This document shows, piece by piece, positions 25,461 through 33,078 of a stretch of 64,000 bases of DNA. A model generated the notes under the pieces. That model worked only from the letters and a program-made list of their open reading frames with translations. It had not been told where the DNA came from and did not search any database. Source of the stretch: Clostridiales bacterium (lineage in GTDB: Bacteria > Bacillota > Clostridia > Lachnospirales > Lachnospiraceae); the NCBI GenBank assembly GCA_015655075.1, contig JAATFT010000006.1:1-64000 (forward strand). Direction: 5' to 3'. The stretch's first letter is position 1. The number at the start of each line of letters is the position of its first letter. A program made the position numbers and the translations under genes.

Positions 25461-25491
25461 GCGGTGCAATGATTTTTCAAACACGCTCTAG
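25461..25491 (-). repeat. Solo end of foldback family A before the recombinase
   Basis: GCGGTGCAATGATTTTTCAA followed by ACACGCTCTAG, one arm of family A in reverse orientation. It abuts the recombinase ribosome binding site (GGGAAAGGAG). Confidence 0.8.
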
Positions 25492-25507
25492 GGAAAGGAG
25501 ATATTAA

Positions 25508-27013
25508 ATGAGAGCGGTAGCTTATTGCAGGGTATCTACCAAAAAGGAAGAGCAACTGGACAGTCTGGAAAGCCAGCAGAGATTCTTTGCCGAATATGCC
25601 GCAAATCATACATACGATTTAGTTAATATATACGCAGACGAGGGAAAAAGCGGTACGAAAATAAAGAACCGGATCCAATTATTAAAACTTTTAGCAGATG
25701 CCGGTACGGGAAGCTTTGAAGCAGTATTAATAAAAGATATATCCCGTCTGGCACGCAATACGGTTGATTTTCTCACAAGCATACGAAAATTGAAAGCTCT
25801 TAATATCCGGGTCATTTTTGTGAATTATGATCAGACCTCATCCGACAGCTCGGAATTTATGTTAACCATGCTAAGCGCCATTGCCCAGGAGGAAAGTGCC
25901 AACACCTCCAAACGTGTCCGGTTTGGCAAAGAACAGAATGCCAGGCAGGGGAGGGTTCCTAACCTGATCTACGGATATGATAAAATACCGGGAGACTATT
26001 TTCACCTTGATATTAATAAAGAAGAAGCTGGCGTTGTCAACCGGATATTTGAAATGTATACGAAAAAGTCTATGGGAGCAAACCGGATAGCCGCCATATT
26101 AAATCAGGAAGGAATTATGACAAAACGGGGGTGCGGTTGGAGTCAGAACGCGGTCTGCCGTATCTTGTCCAATGAAATTTATACGGGAAAAATTATAAAC
26201 GGAAAACAGGAAGTAGAGGATTTTTTGACCGGCAAACGGAAAAACAGGGAAAAAAACCAATGGCTGATCGTGAATAAACCGGAATTAAAGATCATTTCCC
26301 AGGCTGCTTTTCTTAAAGCCAGAAAAATACGTGAAAACAGGGTAAAAGCTTTTCCAAAAGACCAAGGCTCTTATAAGAATGTTTTGAGCCGGCTGCTTAA
26401 ATGCAGGTGTTGCGGATCTGCCTTCCGCAGGCTGGTCAGAACTTATAAAAACACCTACATAACATGGGTCTGTAACGGCCGCAACAGCCAGGGCGTTCAG
26501 TTTTGCAGTAATACGACGACCTTGGATGAAAAAAAATTAATGGATTCGATATACGGCTATTTTATTTCTATTTTAAATAACAATCCCGCTGTTTTTCAGA
26601 ATGCCGTAAAGGAATACGATAGAATATTAAAAAGGAAGGACAGCCAGGAAGGAAAAGAAAAAGAATATACCGTCCGGTTAAGCAAACTTATCAGAAAAAA
26701 GCAAAAATATATGGACATGTATGCCAACGATGTTATTACAATGGAAGAGTTAAAGGAAAAAACAAATGTTATCAATCGGGAAATTGAAAAGTATCAAATG
26801 GAATTAGAGGAAAGGAAGGAAATAAAAAATAACCCCATCGCCGTATATAATAATCCAGAGCTGTGTAAATATCTGAAAATTCTATTGAGGCATTCCTCCT
26901 TTTCCAACGCTATATTAAAAAATCTGATCGAGAGGATCGAAGTAGATATAAATGGAGATGTCGATATATTTTTAGGAATATATACAGGATTAACAGGCAG
27001 CCTTGGGGATTAA
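25508..27013 (+). CDS. Large serine recombinase (SpoIVCA-like)
   Basis: A 501-residue site-specific recombinase, the size of SpoIVCA. The resolvase domain is N-terminal: nucleophile Ser10 in AYCRVSTKKEEQLDSLESQQ and the conserved Arg motif IKDISRLARNTVDF. Next comes the recombinase domain (GYDKIPGDYFHLDINKEEAG, MGANRIAAILNQEGIMTKRG), then a zinc ribbon with CRCCG (about 300-305) and a CN...FC pair (about 325-337), and a coiled-coil (about 370-440) that controls synapsis in large serine integrases. GGGAAAGGAG precedes the ATG. It is the probable agent that inserts or excises the 18.4-kb element splitting spoIIID. Confidence 0.95.
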   Translation: MRAVAYCRVSTKKEEQLDSLESQQRFFAEYAANHTYDLVNIYADEGKSGTKIKNRIQLLKLLADAGTGSFEAVLIKDISRLARNTVDFLTSIRKLKALNIRVIFVNYDQTSSDSSEFMLTMLSAIAQEESANTSKRVRFGKEQNARQGRVPNLIYGYDKIPGDYFHLDINKEEAGVVNRIFEMYTKKSMGANRIAAILNQEGIMTKRGCGWSQNAVCRILSNEIYTGKIINGKQEVEDFLTGKRKNREKNQWLIVNKPELKIISQAAFLKARKIRENRVKAFPKDQGSYKNVLSRLLKCRCCGSAFRRLVRTYKNTYITWVCNGRNSQGVQFCSNTTTLDEKKLMDSIYGYFISILNNNPAVFQNAVKEYDRILKRKDSQEGKEKEYTVRLSKLIRKKQKYMDMYANDVITMEELKEKTNVINREIEKYQMELEERKEIKNNPIAVYNNPELCKYLKILLRHSSFSNAILKNLIERIEVDINGDVDIFLGIYTGLTGSLGD

Positions 27014-27030
27014 GAAAAATTATTAATCTT

Positions 27031-27069
27031 GAAAGCACTATCAGTCTTGAATTAGCTGATAGTGCTTTC
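27031..27069. terminator. Bidirectional terminator after the recombinase gene
   Basis: GAAAGCACTATCAG pairs perfectly with CTGATAGTGCTTTC over an 11-base loop. It lies between the convergent recombinase and XRE genes. Confidence 0.75.
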
Positions 27070-27101
27070 CGAATATCAGCAAAAATAATCATAAGTTTAA
27101 A

Positions 27102-27332
27102 CTACTCTTTTTTGAGGAGCCAAAGAATGCTTACATTCAAGGCATCTGCAATTGCAACTAATTCAATATCTGTAACCGGGCGTTTAAAGGTTTCTATTTT
27201 CGAGATGGAAGTACTCTCCATATAAATTCCACGGACAGCAAGCCTGGCCAATAAATCCAACTGGGTAATTTTGGGGCTTCTTTTATGCCGTGCTTCACGT
27301 ACTCGGTCGCCTATTAAATTTTTCATCTGCAT
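27102..27332 (-). CDS. XRE-family HTH regulator of the element
   Basis: A 76-residue protein made of one Cro/C1-type helix-turn-helix: IGDRVREARHKRSPKITQLD, LLARLAVRGIYMESTSISKI, VTDIELVAIADALNVSILWL. The slightly long loop between helices is typical of small regulators in clostridial mobile elements. It is convergent with the recombinase gene and could control recombinase or neighbouring genes. Confidence 0.82.
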   Translation of the reverse strand: MQMKNLIGDRVREARHKRSPKITQLDLLARLAVRGIYMESTSISKIETFKRPVTDIELVAIADALNVSILWLLKKE

Positions 27333-27667
27333 ACATCACATCACTTTTCCTATAATTTGGGTAAATATAGAATAAAATACTAAAATATTACATAATTATG
27401 CCAAAATATTCTTATTTATGGATTTTTTTGCTGATATAACTTGATTATAGAGTAAGTTTGATGTTATAATTTGCTTAATGAGCAAGTTATATACAAAAAG
27501 GTATATTATTTGAAATATAATTTAGATTTGCAAACTCTTTCTTGTTCGCAAAAATCGTTAACCATTGGGAGGTATCATTAATTAATACGATAGGACGTCC
27601 ACAAAGCTTAATTCTATTGTTAGAATAACAATTTGTTGGGATAACAATTTTGCCGGGGGTTATAAGG

Positions 27668-28861
27668 ATGTTATATAAAATCAAGGAACTGCTTGATGTA
27701 AACATATTGGATAAATTGCTTCATGATTTTTATGAGATTACCAATGTACCAATATCTGTGGTTGACATAAGCGGGGAAGTCATTGTATGTGCCGGATGGA
27801 AGTCAACATGCTCCAATATTCAATGTAATTATGAGGAACCTCATAATTTGTGTTTAAAAGAATACTGGAAAAGCAATACAGGCTGTCTGCAATGTGAAAG
27901 GGAAATCAGCTGTCTGTGCGGGTTAAAGATGTATAGGATACCAGTATACATAATAGATTCCGTTATTGCCGATATTTTTATATCTGAAACAGCTGCGGCC
28001 AAACCGGGCATTTCAAATTATTTAAGCTCATTAATCTGTCTTATTGAAAACAATGCGATTCTGTTAAGTAATATTTTCTCAAAACAATGGAAGAACCAGG
28101 AAAATAAAAGTAAATTACTGGATAATTATGCAGAAATGAAAATTTCATATGAACAGCTGATGGCGATAAATCATGATCTTAAGTTTAATATCTGGGAATT
28201 GCAGCAAAGAATCGGGGGAGAAAAAATTACGAAAAAAGTAGAGATATCGGCAGGTGATAAAAAATATTTGACGGATACGATCACAGCTTTTGGGCTTTTG
28301 GTAGAAAAAAAGGACCCGCATACTGCAAAACATCAGAAAAGGGTGGCCTGTTTAGCGTGCAGAATTGCCGCAAAAATGAAATTGGATAAAGAACGTACGG
28401 AAGGCTTATATCTTGCCGCTATGCTCCATGATATCGGCAAGATAGGAATTCCTTCCGCCATTTTATCGAAACCGGATAAATTATCGAATGAAGAATATGA
28501 AATAATAAAAACCCATGTCCAGATTGCGTACGATATTTTAAGTAAAATTGATTTTCCCTGGCCGATTGCCGATATTGTATTGCAGCACCATGAAAGGATT
28601 AATGGATCGGGTTATCCGTTTGGTCTTACCGGCAAGGATATATTGCTGGAAGCAAAAATTATGTCGGTTGCCGATGTGGTTGAAGCAATAACCGCATATC
28701 GGCCTTATAAACCTGCTTTGGATATATCCTATGCTTTAAAGGAAATACAAAAATATTCCGGAATTTATTATGAGCCGCAAGTTGTAGATGCCTGTGTTCA
28801 GGTGTGTACGAAGATGAATTGGCATTTGGCTTTCAGTGATACTCTGCCGGAACTATCCTGA
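27668..28861 (+). CDS. PocR-domain HD-GYP protein (probable cyclic-di-GMP phosphodiesterase)
   Basis: A 397-residue signalling protein. Residues 10-135 form a PocR-type sensory domain with many cysteines (CSNIQCNYEEPHNLC, TGCLQCEREISCLCGL) that may bind a metal or hydrocarbon-like ligand. A short coiled segment (145-185) leads to an HD-GYP domain at about 205-390 with HDIGK (254-258) and HHERINGSGYP (307-317), the residues expected for hydrolysis of cyclic-di-GMP. ATG 27668 is preferred, with GGGGG upstream. It is the last gene inside the right end of the element, ending 70 bases before the right core site. Confidence 0.88.
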   Translation: MLYKIKELLDVNILDKLLHDFYEITNVPISVVDISGEVIVCAGWKSTCSNIQCNYEEPHNLCLKEYWKSNTGCLQCEREISCLCGLKMYRIPVYIIDSVIADIFISETAAAKPGISNYLSSLICLIENNAILLSNIFSKQWKNQENKSKLLDNYAEMKISYEQLMAINHDLKFNIWELQQRIGGEKITKKVEISAGDKKYLTDTITAFGLLVEKKDPHTAKHQKRVACLACRIAAKMKLDKERTEGLYLAAMLHDIGKIGIPSAILSKPDKLSNEEYEIIKTHVQIAYDILSKIDFPWPIADIVLQHHERINGSGYPFGLTGKDILLEAKIMSVADVVEAITAYRPYKPALDISYALKEIQKYSGIYYEPQVVDACVQVCTKMNWHLAFSDTLPELS

Positions 28862-28900
28862 TGGAATCCCTGAATTGCAGGTTCTTAAGGAAGGTGTATT

Positions 28901-29092
28901 ATGGCCTTAACGTTCTTTTTACTTACCTCTGTACATAAAGACGTTACAGAACGTCTGGGGCAGATTAATCCGTCCCTTGCCAACAGAGCCAGAGTCGTAT
29001 TGGACCTTAACAAGTCTGAGAGACATATAAGAGGAGGTTTAGCAACGAAAGAAAAATACCTTCATAAATCAAAATACAGCCAGGTATTTTAA
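28901..29092 (+). pseudogene. spoIIID: spoIIID 3' part, right of the element
   Basis: From 28931 the frame reads VHKDVTERLGQINPSLANRA, then RVVLDLNKSERHIRGGLATKEKY, the second half of a clostridial SpoIIID including the basic C-terminal DNA-contact segment. The first ten codons (MALTFFLLTS) belong to the element and are unrelated to SpoIIID. An ATG with AAGGAAGG upstream exists at 28901, so a 63-residue fragment could be made, but it lacks most of the helix-turn-helix. Joining at the shared core to 10417-10538 restores the full gene. Confidence 0.92.
28931..28944 (+). other. Right attachment site core (attR-like)
   Basis: GTACATAAAGACGT, identical to 10525-10538 and in the same orientation. 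The element-side arm to its left contains AACGTTC (28909-28915), an inverted match to GAACGTT on the left arm, as expected for a reconstituted attP on the excised circle. Confidence 0.85.
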
Positions 29093-29171
29093 ATGAAATT
29101 TTAAATTATAATATAATGAAAACGTAGCGAGGAATTGCAAGCTTGCTTGCGGATTCCGAGCGCAGTGAAAG

Positions 29172-29256
29172 ATCATGAACACGTCTTTCGTTCATGATAT
29201 AATGAAAGTGGAATAATTGGAGTAACGAGTTCATGAATATGTTTTTTGTTCATGAT
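29172..29256. repeat. Two related ATG-AAC hairpins in tandem
   Basis: ATCATGAAC/GTTCATGAT (29172-29198) and TTCATGAA/TTCATGAT (29230-29256) are similar stem-loops about 58 bases apart, each followed by ATATAA. They lie downstream of the spoIIID 3' part in a 480-base stretch without genes. Confidence 0.5.
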
Positions 29257-29347
29257 ATAAAAGGGCCGATAAATAGAGCCAGATATGTAAAATAATATGT
29301 CTGGTTCTATAAATATGCAATCATGAAATGTTAAGGGATAGAAGAAG

Positions 29348-29387
29348 AGGCTGCTGCAAAGTTTATGAATATTACAGCAGCCTTTTT
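29348..29387 (+). terminator. Intrinsic terminator downstream of spoIIID 3' part
   Basis: AGGCTGCTG pairs with CAGCAGCCT followed by TTTTT. It would end the restored spoIIID transcript. Confidence 0.85.
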
Positions 29388-29576
29388 ACCTTATAGGAAA
29401 TTGCTATGCAAACTCTATCATATTTCCGTGAAGGTAAGCCGATGAATTTTAGATTCTTGAATACACCGGAATACCTACATAGTAATTTATTATTATGTAA
29501 ATAGCAGGAAAACCTTTATTTTTTTAAAAAATATTCAGTAAATTATGAGTATTCAAATTTTAAGTATTATGTTATA

Positions 29577-29732
29577 ATGTTATCAATGATGCTGGCAAAT
29601 ATGTTGTCTATGGTGTTGTGGATGATGCTATTAATAAATATTATCAAGGAAGTTAATGATGATATTATCAGGGATGCTGTCAAGGATGTTATCAATGATA
29701 TTATCATGGAAAATGAAAATATGTCGGTTTGA
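29577..29732 (+). repeat. Short degenerate tandem repeats around GATGTTATCA
   Basis: Recurring units such as TGTTATCAATGATGCTG, GATGATATTATCAGGGATG and GATGTTATCAATGATATTA give a low-complexity stretch. A 51-codon frame (MLSMMLANMLSMVLWMMLLI...) runs through it from a TATAAT-proximal ATG, but there is no ribosome binding site and the sequence looks repetitive rather than protein-like. Confidence 0.4.
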
Positions 29733-29828
29733 AATTTTAAGGTTGATTATTAAAAATTTAACAAATCCAATTGACGTATGGAGCCAAATTTGTTAAAATG
29801 CATCTGTAAATTGGCAAAGGAGAAAAAG

Positions 29829-31862
29829 ATGGAAAAGAGGATTGTAATTGTCGGTGCGGGGTATTCCGGTATTCTGACTGCGAAGAAACTAGCGAAAAAA
29901 TTTAAGAAATTAAAGAAAAATAATGAGGTAAATATTACCATTATTGATAAAAATCCATTTCACACAATGCTTACCGAGCTTCATGAAGTAGCGGCCAGCC
30001 GCGTTGATGAGGATAGTATAAAAATAAGTTTAAAAAAAGTATTTGCAGGCAGAAAAGTGGATGTGAAGCTGGATACCGTAACCGGCATAGACTTTAAGAG
30101 TAAAAAGGTAATGGGAGCGAATGCATCCTATGAATATGATATTTTGGCGCTGGGCGCAGGTTCCAAGCCGACGTTTTACGGCGTACCGGGAGCGGAGGAA
30201 TATTCTTTTAAGCTCTGGTCCTATGAAGATGCAGTTATATTAAAAGATCATATTCATAACATCTTCAGAAAAGCAGCATGTGAGCCAAATACGGAGGAGA
30301 GAAGAAAGCTGCTGACTTTCTATGTAGTTGGCGCAGGGTTTACCGGGGTGGAGATGATCGGGGAACTGGCGGAATATGTACCAATACTTTGTGAAAAATA
30401 TGATATAAATAAAAATGATGTTTCCTTATATGATGTGGACGGCTTAAGCAGACCGATTCCCAATTTACCTGAAAAACTGTCGGGCAAGGTTGCAAAACGC
30501 CTGGATAAAATGGGTGTCAGGCTTATTATGAATGCTACTGTTTGCAGTGTCGGCAGGGATTATATTGAATTAAAAAAAGACGATAAAATTTTACACAACA
30601 CGGCGGGAACCGTTATCTGGGCAGCCGGAATCCAGAGCTGTGATATAACCCAGGAAGCCGGTAAAACCCTTGAATTGACCCGCGGCGGACGGATTCAGAT
30701 AGATTCTTATCTGCGTTCAGGGAAAGATGAGAGTGTGTATATCATAGGCGATAATATGTTTTATATACCGGAAGGAGAAGAATGTCCTGTTCCGCAGATG
30801 GTAGAAAATTGTGAACAGTGTGCAGACACGGCAGCCCATAATATAGTGTGCGCCGTTACGGGACAGGGTGCGATGGAGGTTTATAAACCGTCGTTCCATG
30901 GGGTTATGGTCAGTATCGGCGGACGTTACGGTGTTGCCCATGTGGGTTTCCCCAATCACATGTTCAGCTTGCCTTCTTTTCTGGCAATGTTTTCAAAACA
31001 TTTTATTAACATTATTTACTTTATCCAGGTACTTGGCTGGAATAAAATATTCAGTTATATGAAACATGAATTCTTTACCGTAAGAAACTGCAGAAGTTTT
31101 GTGGGAGGGCATTTCTCAAACAGGACTCCAAGCTTTTTACTGGTACCTTTAAGATTATGGCTTGGCGCGGTCTGGATATATGAAGGTGCCATGAAGATTG
31201 TGGAAGGATGGTTCAAATCGGCTAAACTTACTGATTTTTTTGGCGGAGCCAATGACTGGTATAACAGTATTCTTAACATCGCAACCAGTACACCGGGCGG
31301 AGATACACCCTCCGTTAGTACGGCGGCAAATGCGGCAGGTGCGGTTACCTCTGCGGCGGCGGATGCGGTTACCTCTGCTTCGACAGCGGCAGGTGCGGCA
31401 GCGGATGCGGTTGGCAAAGTCCTGATACATTTTGACTTTTTAAGAATATTTAAGATTATTTTCGTATGCGGAACTGATCTGGCAAGTTCAACTATTAGTG
31501 ATTTCGCATTTAAACTGGACATTCCTGCTATGAATTGGTTTATTAACACTTTCATTTTGCCTCATGCGGCGGTACAGACTGCAATGCAGATTTTTATTGT
31601 GGTTTCGGAAATTTTAGTTGGCCTTGCACTGCTGGGAGGATTATTTACTGCTCCCGCGGCGGCATTTTCACTTGTACTGAATTTTATGTTTGTAACGACC
31701 ACAGGATTATATTTAAATACTTTCTGGATGATATTTGCCGGATTAGCAGTATTAATCGGAAGCGGCAGAACTTTTGGACTTGATTATTACGTAATGCCGG
31801 GACTAAAAAAACTATGGAAGAGAATACCGTTTGTTAGAAAGTTGTATATTTATAATGATTAG
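29829..31862 (+). CDS. Type II NADH dehydrogenase-like protein with C-terminal DoxX-like membrane domain (Ndh2 of an electron-transfer locus)
   Basis: FAD enzyme expected to pass electrons from NADH to a membrane quinone. ATG 29829 follows AAAGGAGA; 677 residues. The N-terminal Rossmann motif is VIVGAGYSG, the second dinucleotide motif VVGAGFTGVE, and the FAD-closing GD is in YIIGDNMFY, all in about the first 400 residues. The C-terminal 270 residues are membrane helices of DoxX type, interrupted by an Ala/Thr-rich low-complexity insert (about residues 510-550). This Ndh2-plus-membrane-tail form is the one found with ApbE and PplA-like genes in flavin-based extracellular electron transfer. 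The next gene overlaps its stop. Confidence 0.88.
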   Translation: MEKRIVIVGAGYSGILTAKKLAKKFKKLKKNNEVNITIIDKNPFHTMLTELHEVAASRVDEDSIKISLKKVFAGRKVDVKLDTVTGIDFKSKKVMGANASYEYDILALGAGSKPTFYGVPGAEEYSFKLWSYEDAVILKDHIHNIFRKAACEPNTEERRKLLTFYVVGAGFTGVEMIGELAEYVPILCEKYDINKNDVSLYDVDGLSRPIPNLPEKLSGKVAKRLDKMGVRLIMNATVCSVGRDYIELKKDDKILHNTAGTVIWAAGIQSCDITQEAGKTLELTRGGRIQIDSYLRSGKDESVYIIGDNMFYIPEGEECPVPQMVENCEQCADTAAHNIVCAVTGQGAMEVYKPSFHGVMVSIGGRYGVAHVGFPNHMFSLPSFLAMFSKHFINIIYFIQVLGWNKIFSYMKHEFFTVRNCRSFVGGHFSNRTPSFLLVPLRLWLGAVWIYEGAMKIVEGWFKSAKLTDFFGGANDWYNSILNIATSTPGGDTPSVSTAANAAGAVTSAAADAVTSASTAAGAAADAVGKVLIHFDFLRIFKIIFVCGTDLASSTISDFAFKLDIPAMNWFINTFILPHAAVQTAMQIFIVVSEILVGLALLGGLFTAPAAAFSLVLNFMFVTTTGLYLNTFWMIFAGLAVLIGSGRTFGLDYYVMPGLKKLWKRIPFVRKLYIYND

Positions 31863-32835
31863 TAACAAAGTAAAAGAGAATGACAATATTGAATTGATAA
31901 AATTTGACGAGGCAATTGAGCTGGTGAAAAAGGTTTCTGATAATACTTTAGCCAAATCGCCGCTCCTTATCCGGGAATATACCAAACATTTAATGGCCTC
32001 AAAGGGGAAATATATCCGTGCTATGTCTGTAATTATATGCGCGGAAGACAACGAAGGCCTGATTCATCCCAATGCCGTTAAGATTGCCGCGGCAATTGAA
32101 ATTTTGCATTTGGCTACACTTGTGCATGATGATGTAATTGATAATGCAGATATCCGGAGGGGCGATATTACTCTCCAGAAGAAATATGGTAAAAGAACTG
32201 CCGTAATATGCGGAGATTATCTTTTGTGCACCGCGCTTAATCTGGCGGCTTCCATATCCAATAAACAGGATTATCTGGAGCTTGATATGCACGATTATAT
32301 AGGAAAAGTGTGTCTGGGTGAGCTGAATCAGCATATTAACAATGCTAATTTGAACTTGTCCGTTTATCAGTATTTGAAAATCATCTCAGGAAAAACGGCG
32401 GCTCTTTTTCAAGCTTCCTTTTATGCGGGTGCGGTTTTTGGAGGCAGCAGCAAGGAGGAATGCCGGAGGTATAAACAACTGGGATATTATGTCGGCCTGA
32501 TTTTCCAATTAACGGACGACTGTATGGATTTTGAAAATACGGAGGAAATTGCCCAAAAACCGGTGCAGTCGGATTATGAACAGGGAGTAATTACATTACC
32601 CCTTATTCATACGTTAAAGAGTATGGACAGTTTTAGCAGAAAAGCCAGAAGCACAGGCGTTTCAAGAGAGGAAATCAACGAAGCTGTTAAAGCGGCCGGC
32701 GGCTTGGTTTTTACTCATATGGTGGTGAAGAAATATTACGATAAGGCTGAAAAGGTCATTCGTGAATTGGAGATACCGGAAAACAAAAAATTGAAGCTGA
32801 GGGCGGTGTTAAAGAAAGCCTCCCGCTTAAGCTGA
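31855..32835 (+). CDS. Polyprenyl diphosphate synthase
   Basis: Trans-prenyltransferase that elongates allylic diphosphates with isopentenyl diphosphate, giving the side chain of a quinone. About 326 residues. The first aspartate-rich motif is LVHDDVIDNADIRRG; the second is a variant, LIFQLTDDCMDF, with DDCMD in place of DDxxD; the conserved GK near the start is KGKYIRA. The ATG at 31855 overlaps the ndh2-like stop by 8 bases, so translation is coupled. In this locus it matches the DmkB-type function (demethylmenaquinone tail). No DHNA prenyltransferase lies in the window. Confidence 0.88.
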   Translation: MISNKVKENDNIELIKFDEAIELVKKVSDNTLAKSPLLIREYTKHLMASKGKYIRAMSVIICAEDNEGLIHPNAVKIAAAIEILHLATLVHDDVIDNADIRRGDITLQKKYGKRTAVICGDYLLCTALNLAASISNKQDYLELDMHDYIGKVCLGELNQHINNANLNLSVYQYLKIISGKTAALFQASFYAGAVFGGSSKEECRRYKQLGYYVGLIFQLTDDCMDFENTEEIAQKPVQSDYEQGVITLPLIHTLKSMDSFSRKARSTGVSREEINEAVKAAGGLVFTHMVVKKYYDKAEKVIRELEIPENKKLKLRAVLKKASRLS

Positions 32836-33078
32836 TTCTGCGGCTAACGATATCTGTGATTTAGAAAGAGACGCGGAGTTAGATATACCTTACCCTATTA
32901 TATCGGCAGAAAATTCCCCGTTTATATGCTTGTGATTTACTTTTTTAAGAAGATAGGCATTCCCCATTGCGGTAGGTTATAATAATGAATTATTTAACTA
33001 TTAAGTTTATTCTTCCGGCTTTATTAACCTTAATAAAGCATGGATTGAAATAAAAAAAGATTTTATTAGGAGGAAAAA

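Larger units (their letters stand above)
10525..28944. mobile_element. Skin-like intervening element splitting spoIIID (about 18.4 kb)
   Basis: Bounded by direct copies of GTACATAAAGACGT at 10525 and 28931. Outside the left copy lies the 5' half of spoIIID, outside the right copy the 3' half, in the same strand and frame. A 501-residue SpoIVCA-like large serine recombinase lies inside at 25508-27013, about 1.9 kb from the right boundary. Site-specific excision would remove 18,406 bp and restore the gene, as the skin element does for sigK in Bacillus subtilis and Clostridioides difficile. No phage structural or replication genes were seen; the cargo is mainly metabolic (fucosidase and sugar transporter, nucleobase permeases, CorA, ABC exporter) with an HTH regulator and a PocR/HD-GYP protein. 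That it excises, and when, is inference. Confidence 0.85.

Noticed and set aside
10525-28944. Prophage origin of the spoIIID element
   Set aside because: No capsid, portal, terminase, tail, lysis or replication genes were recognised in the 18.4 kb; only the recombinase and an HTH regulator are phage- or element-like.
31055-31555. Antisense open frame within the ndh2-like gene
   Set aside because: Its Ala-rich part mirrors the low-complexity linker of ndh2; no start signals or protein-like features.
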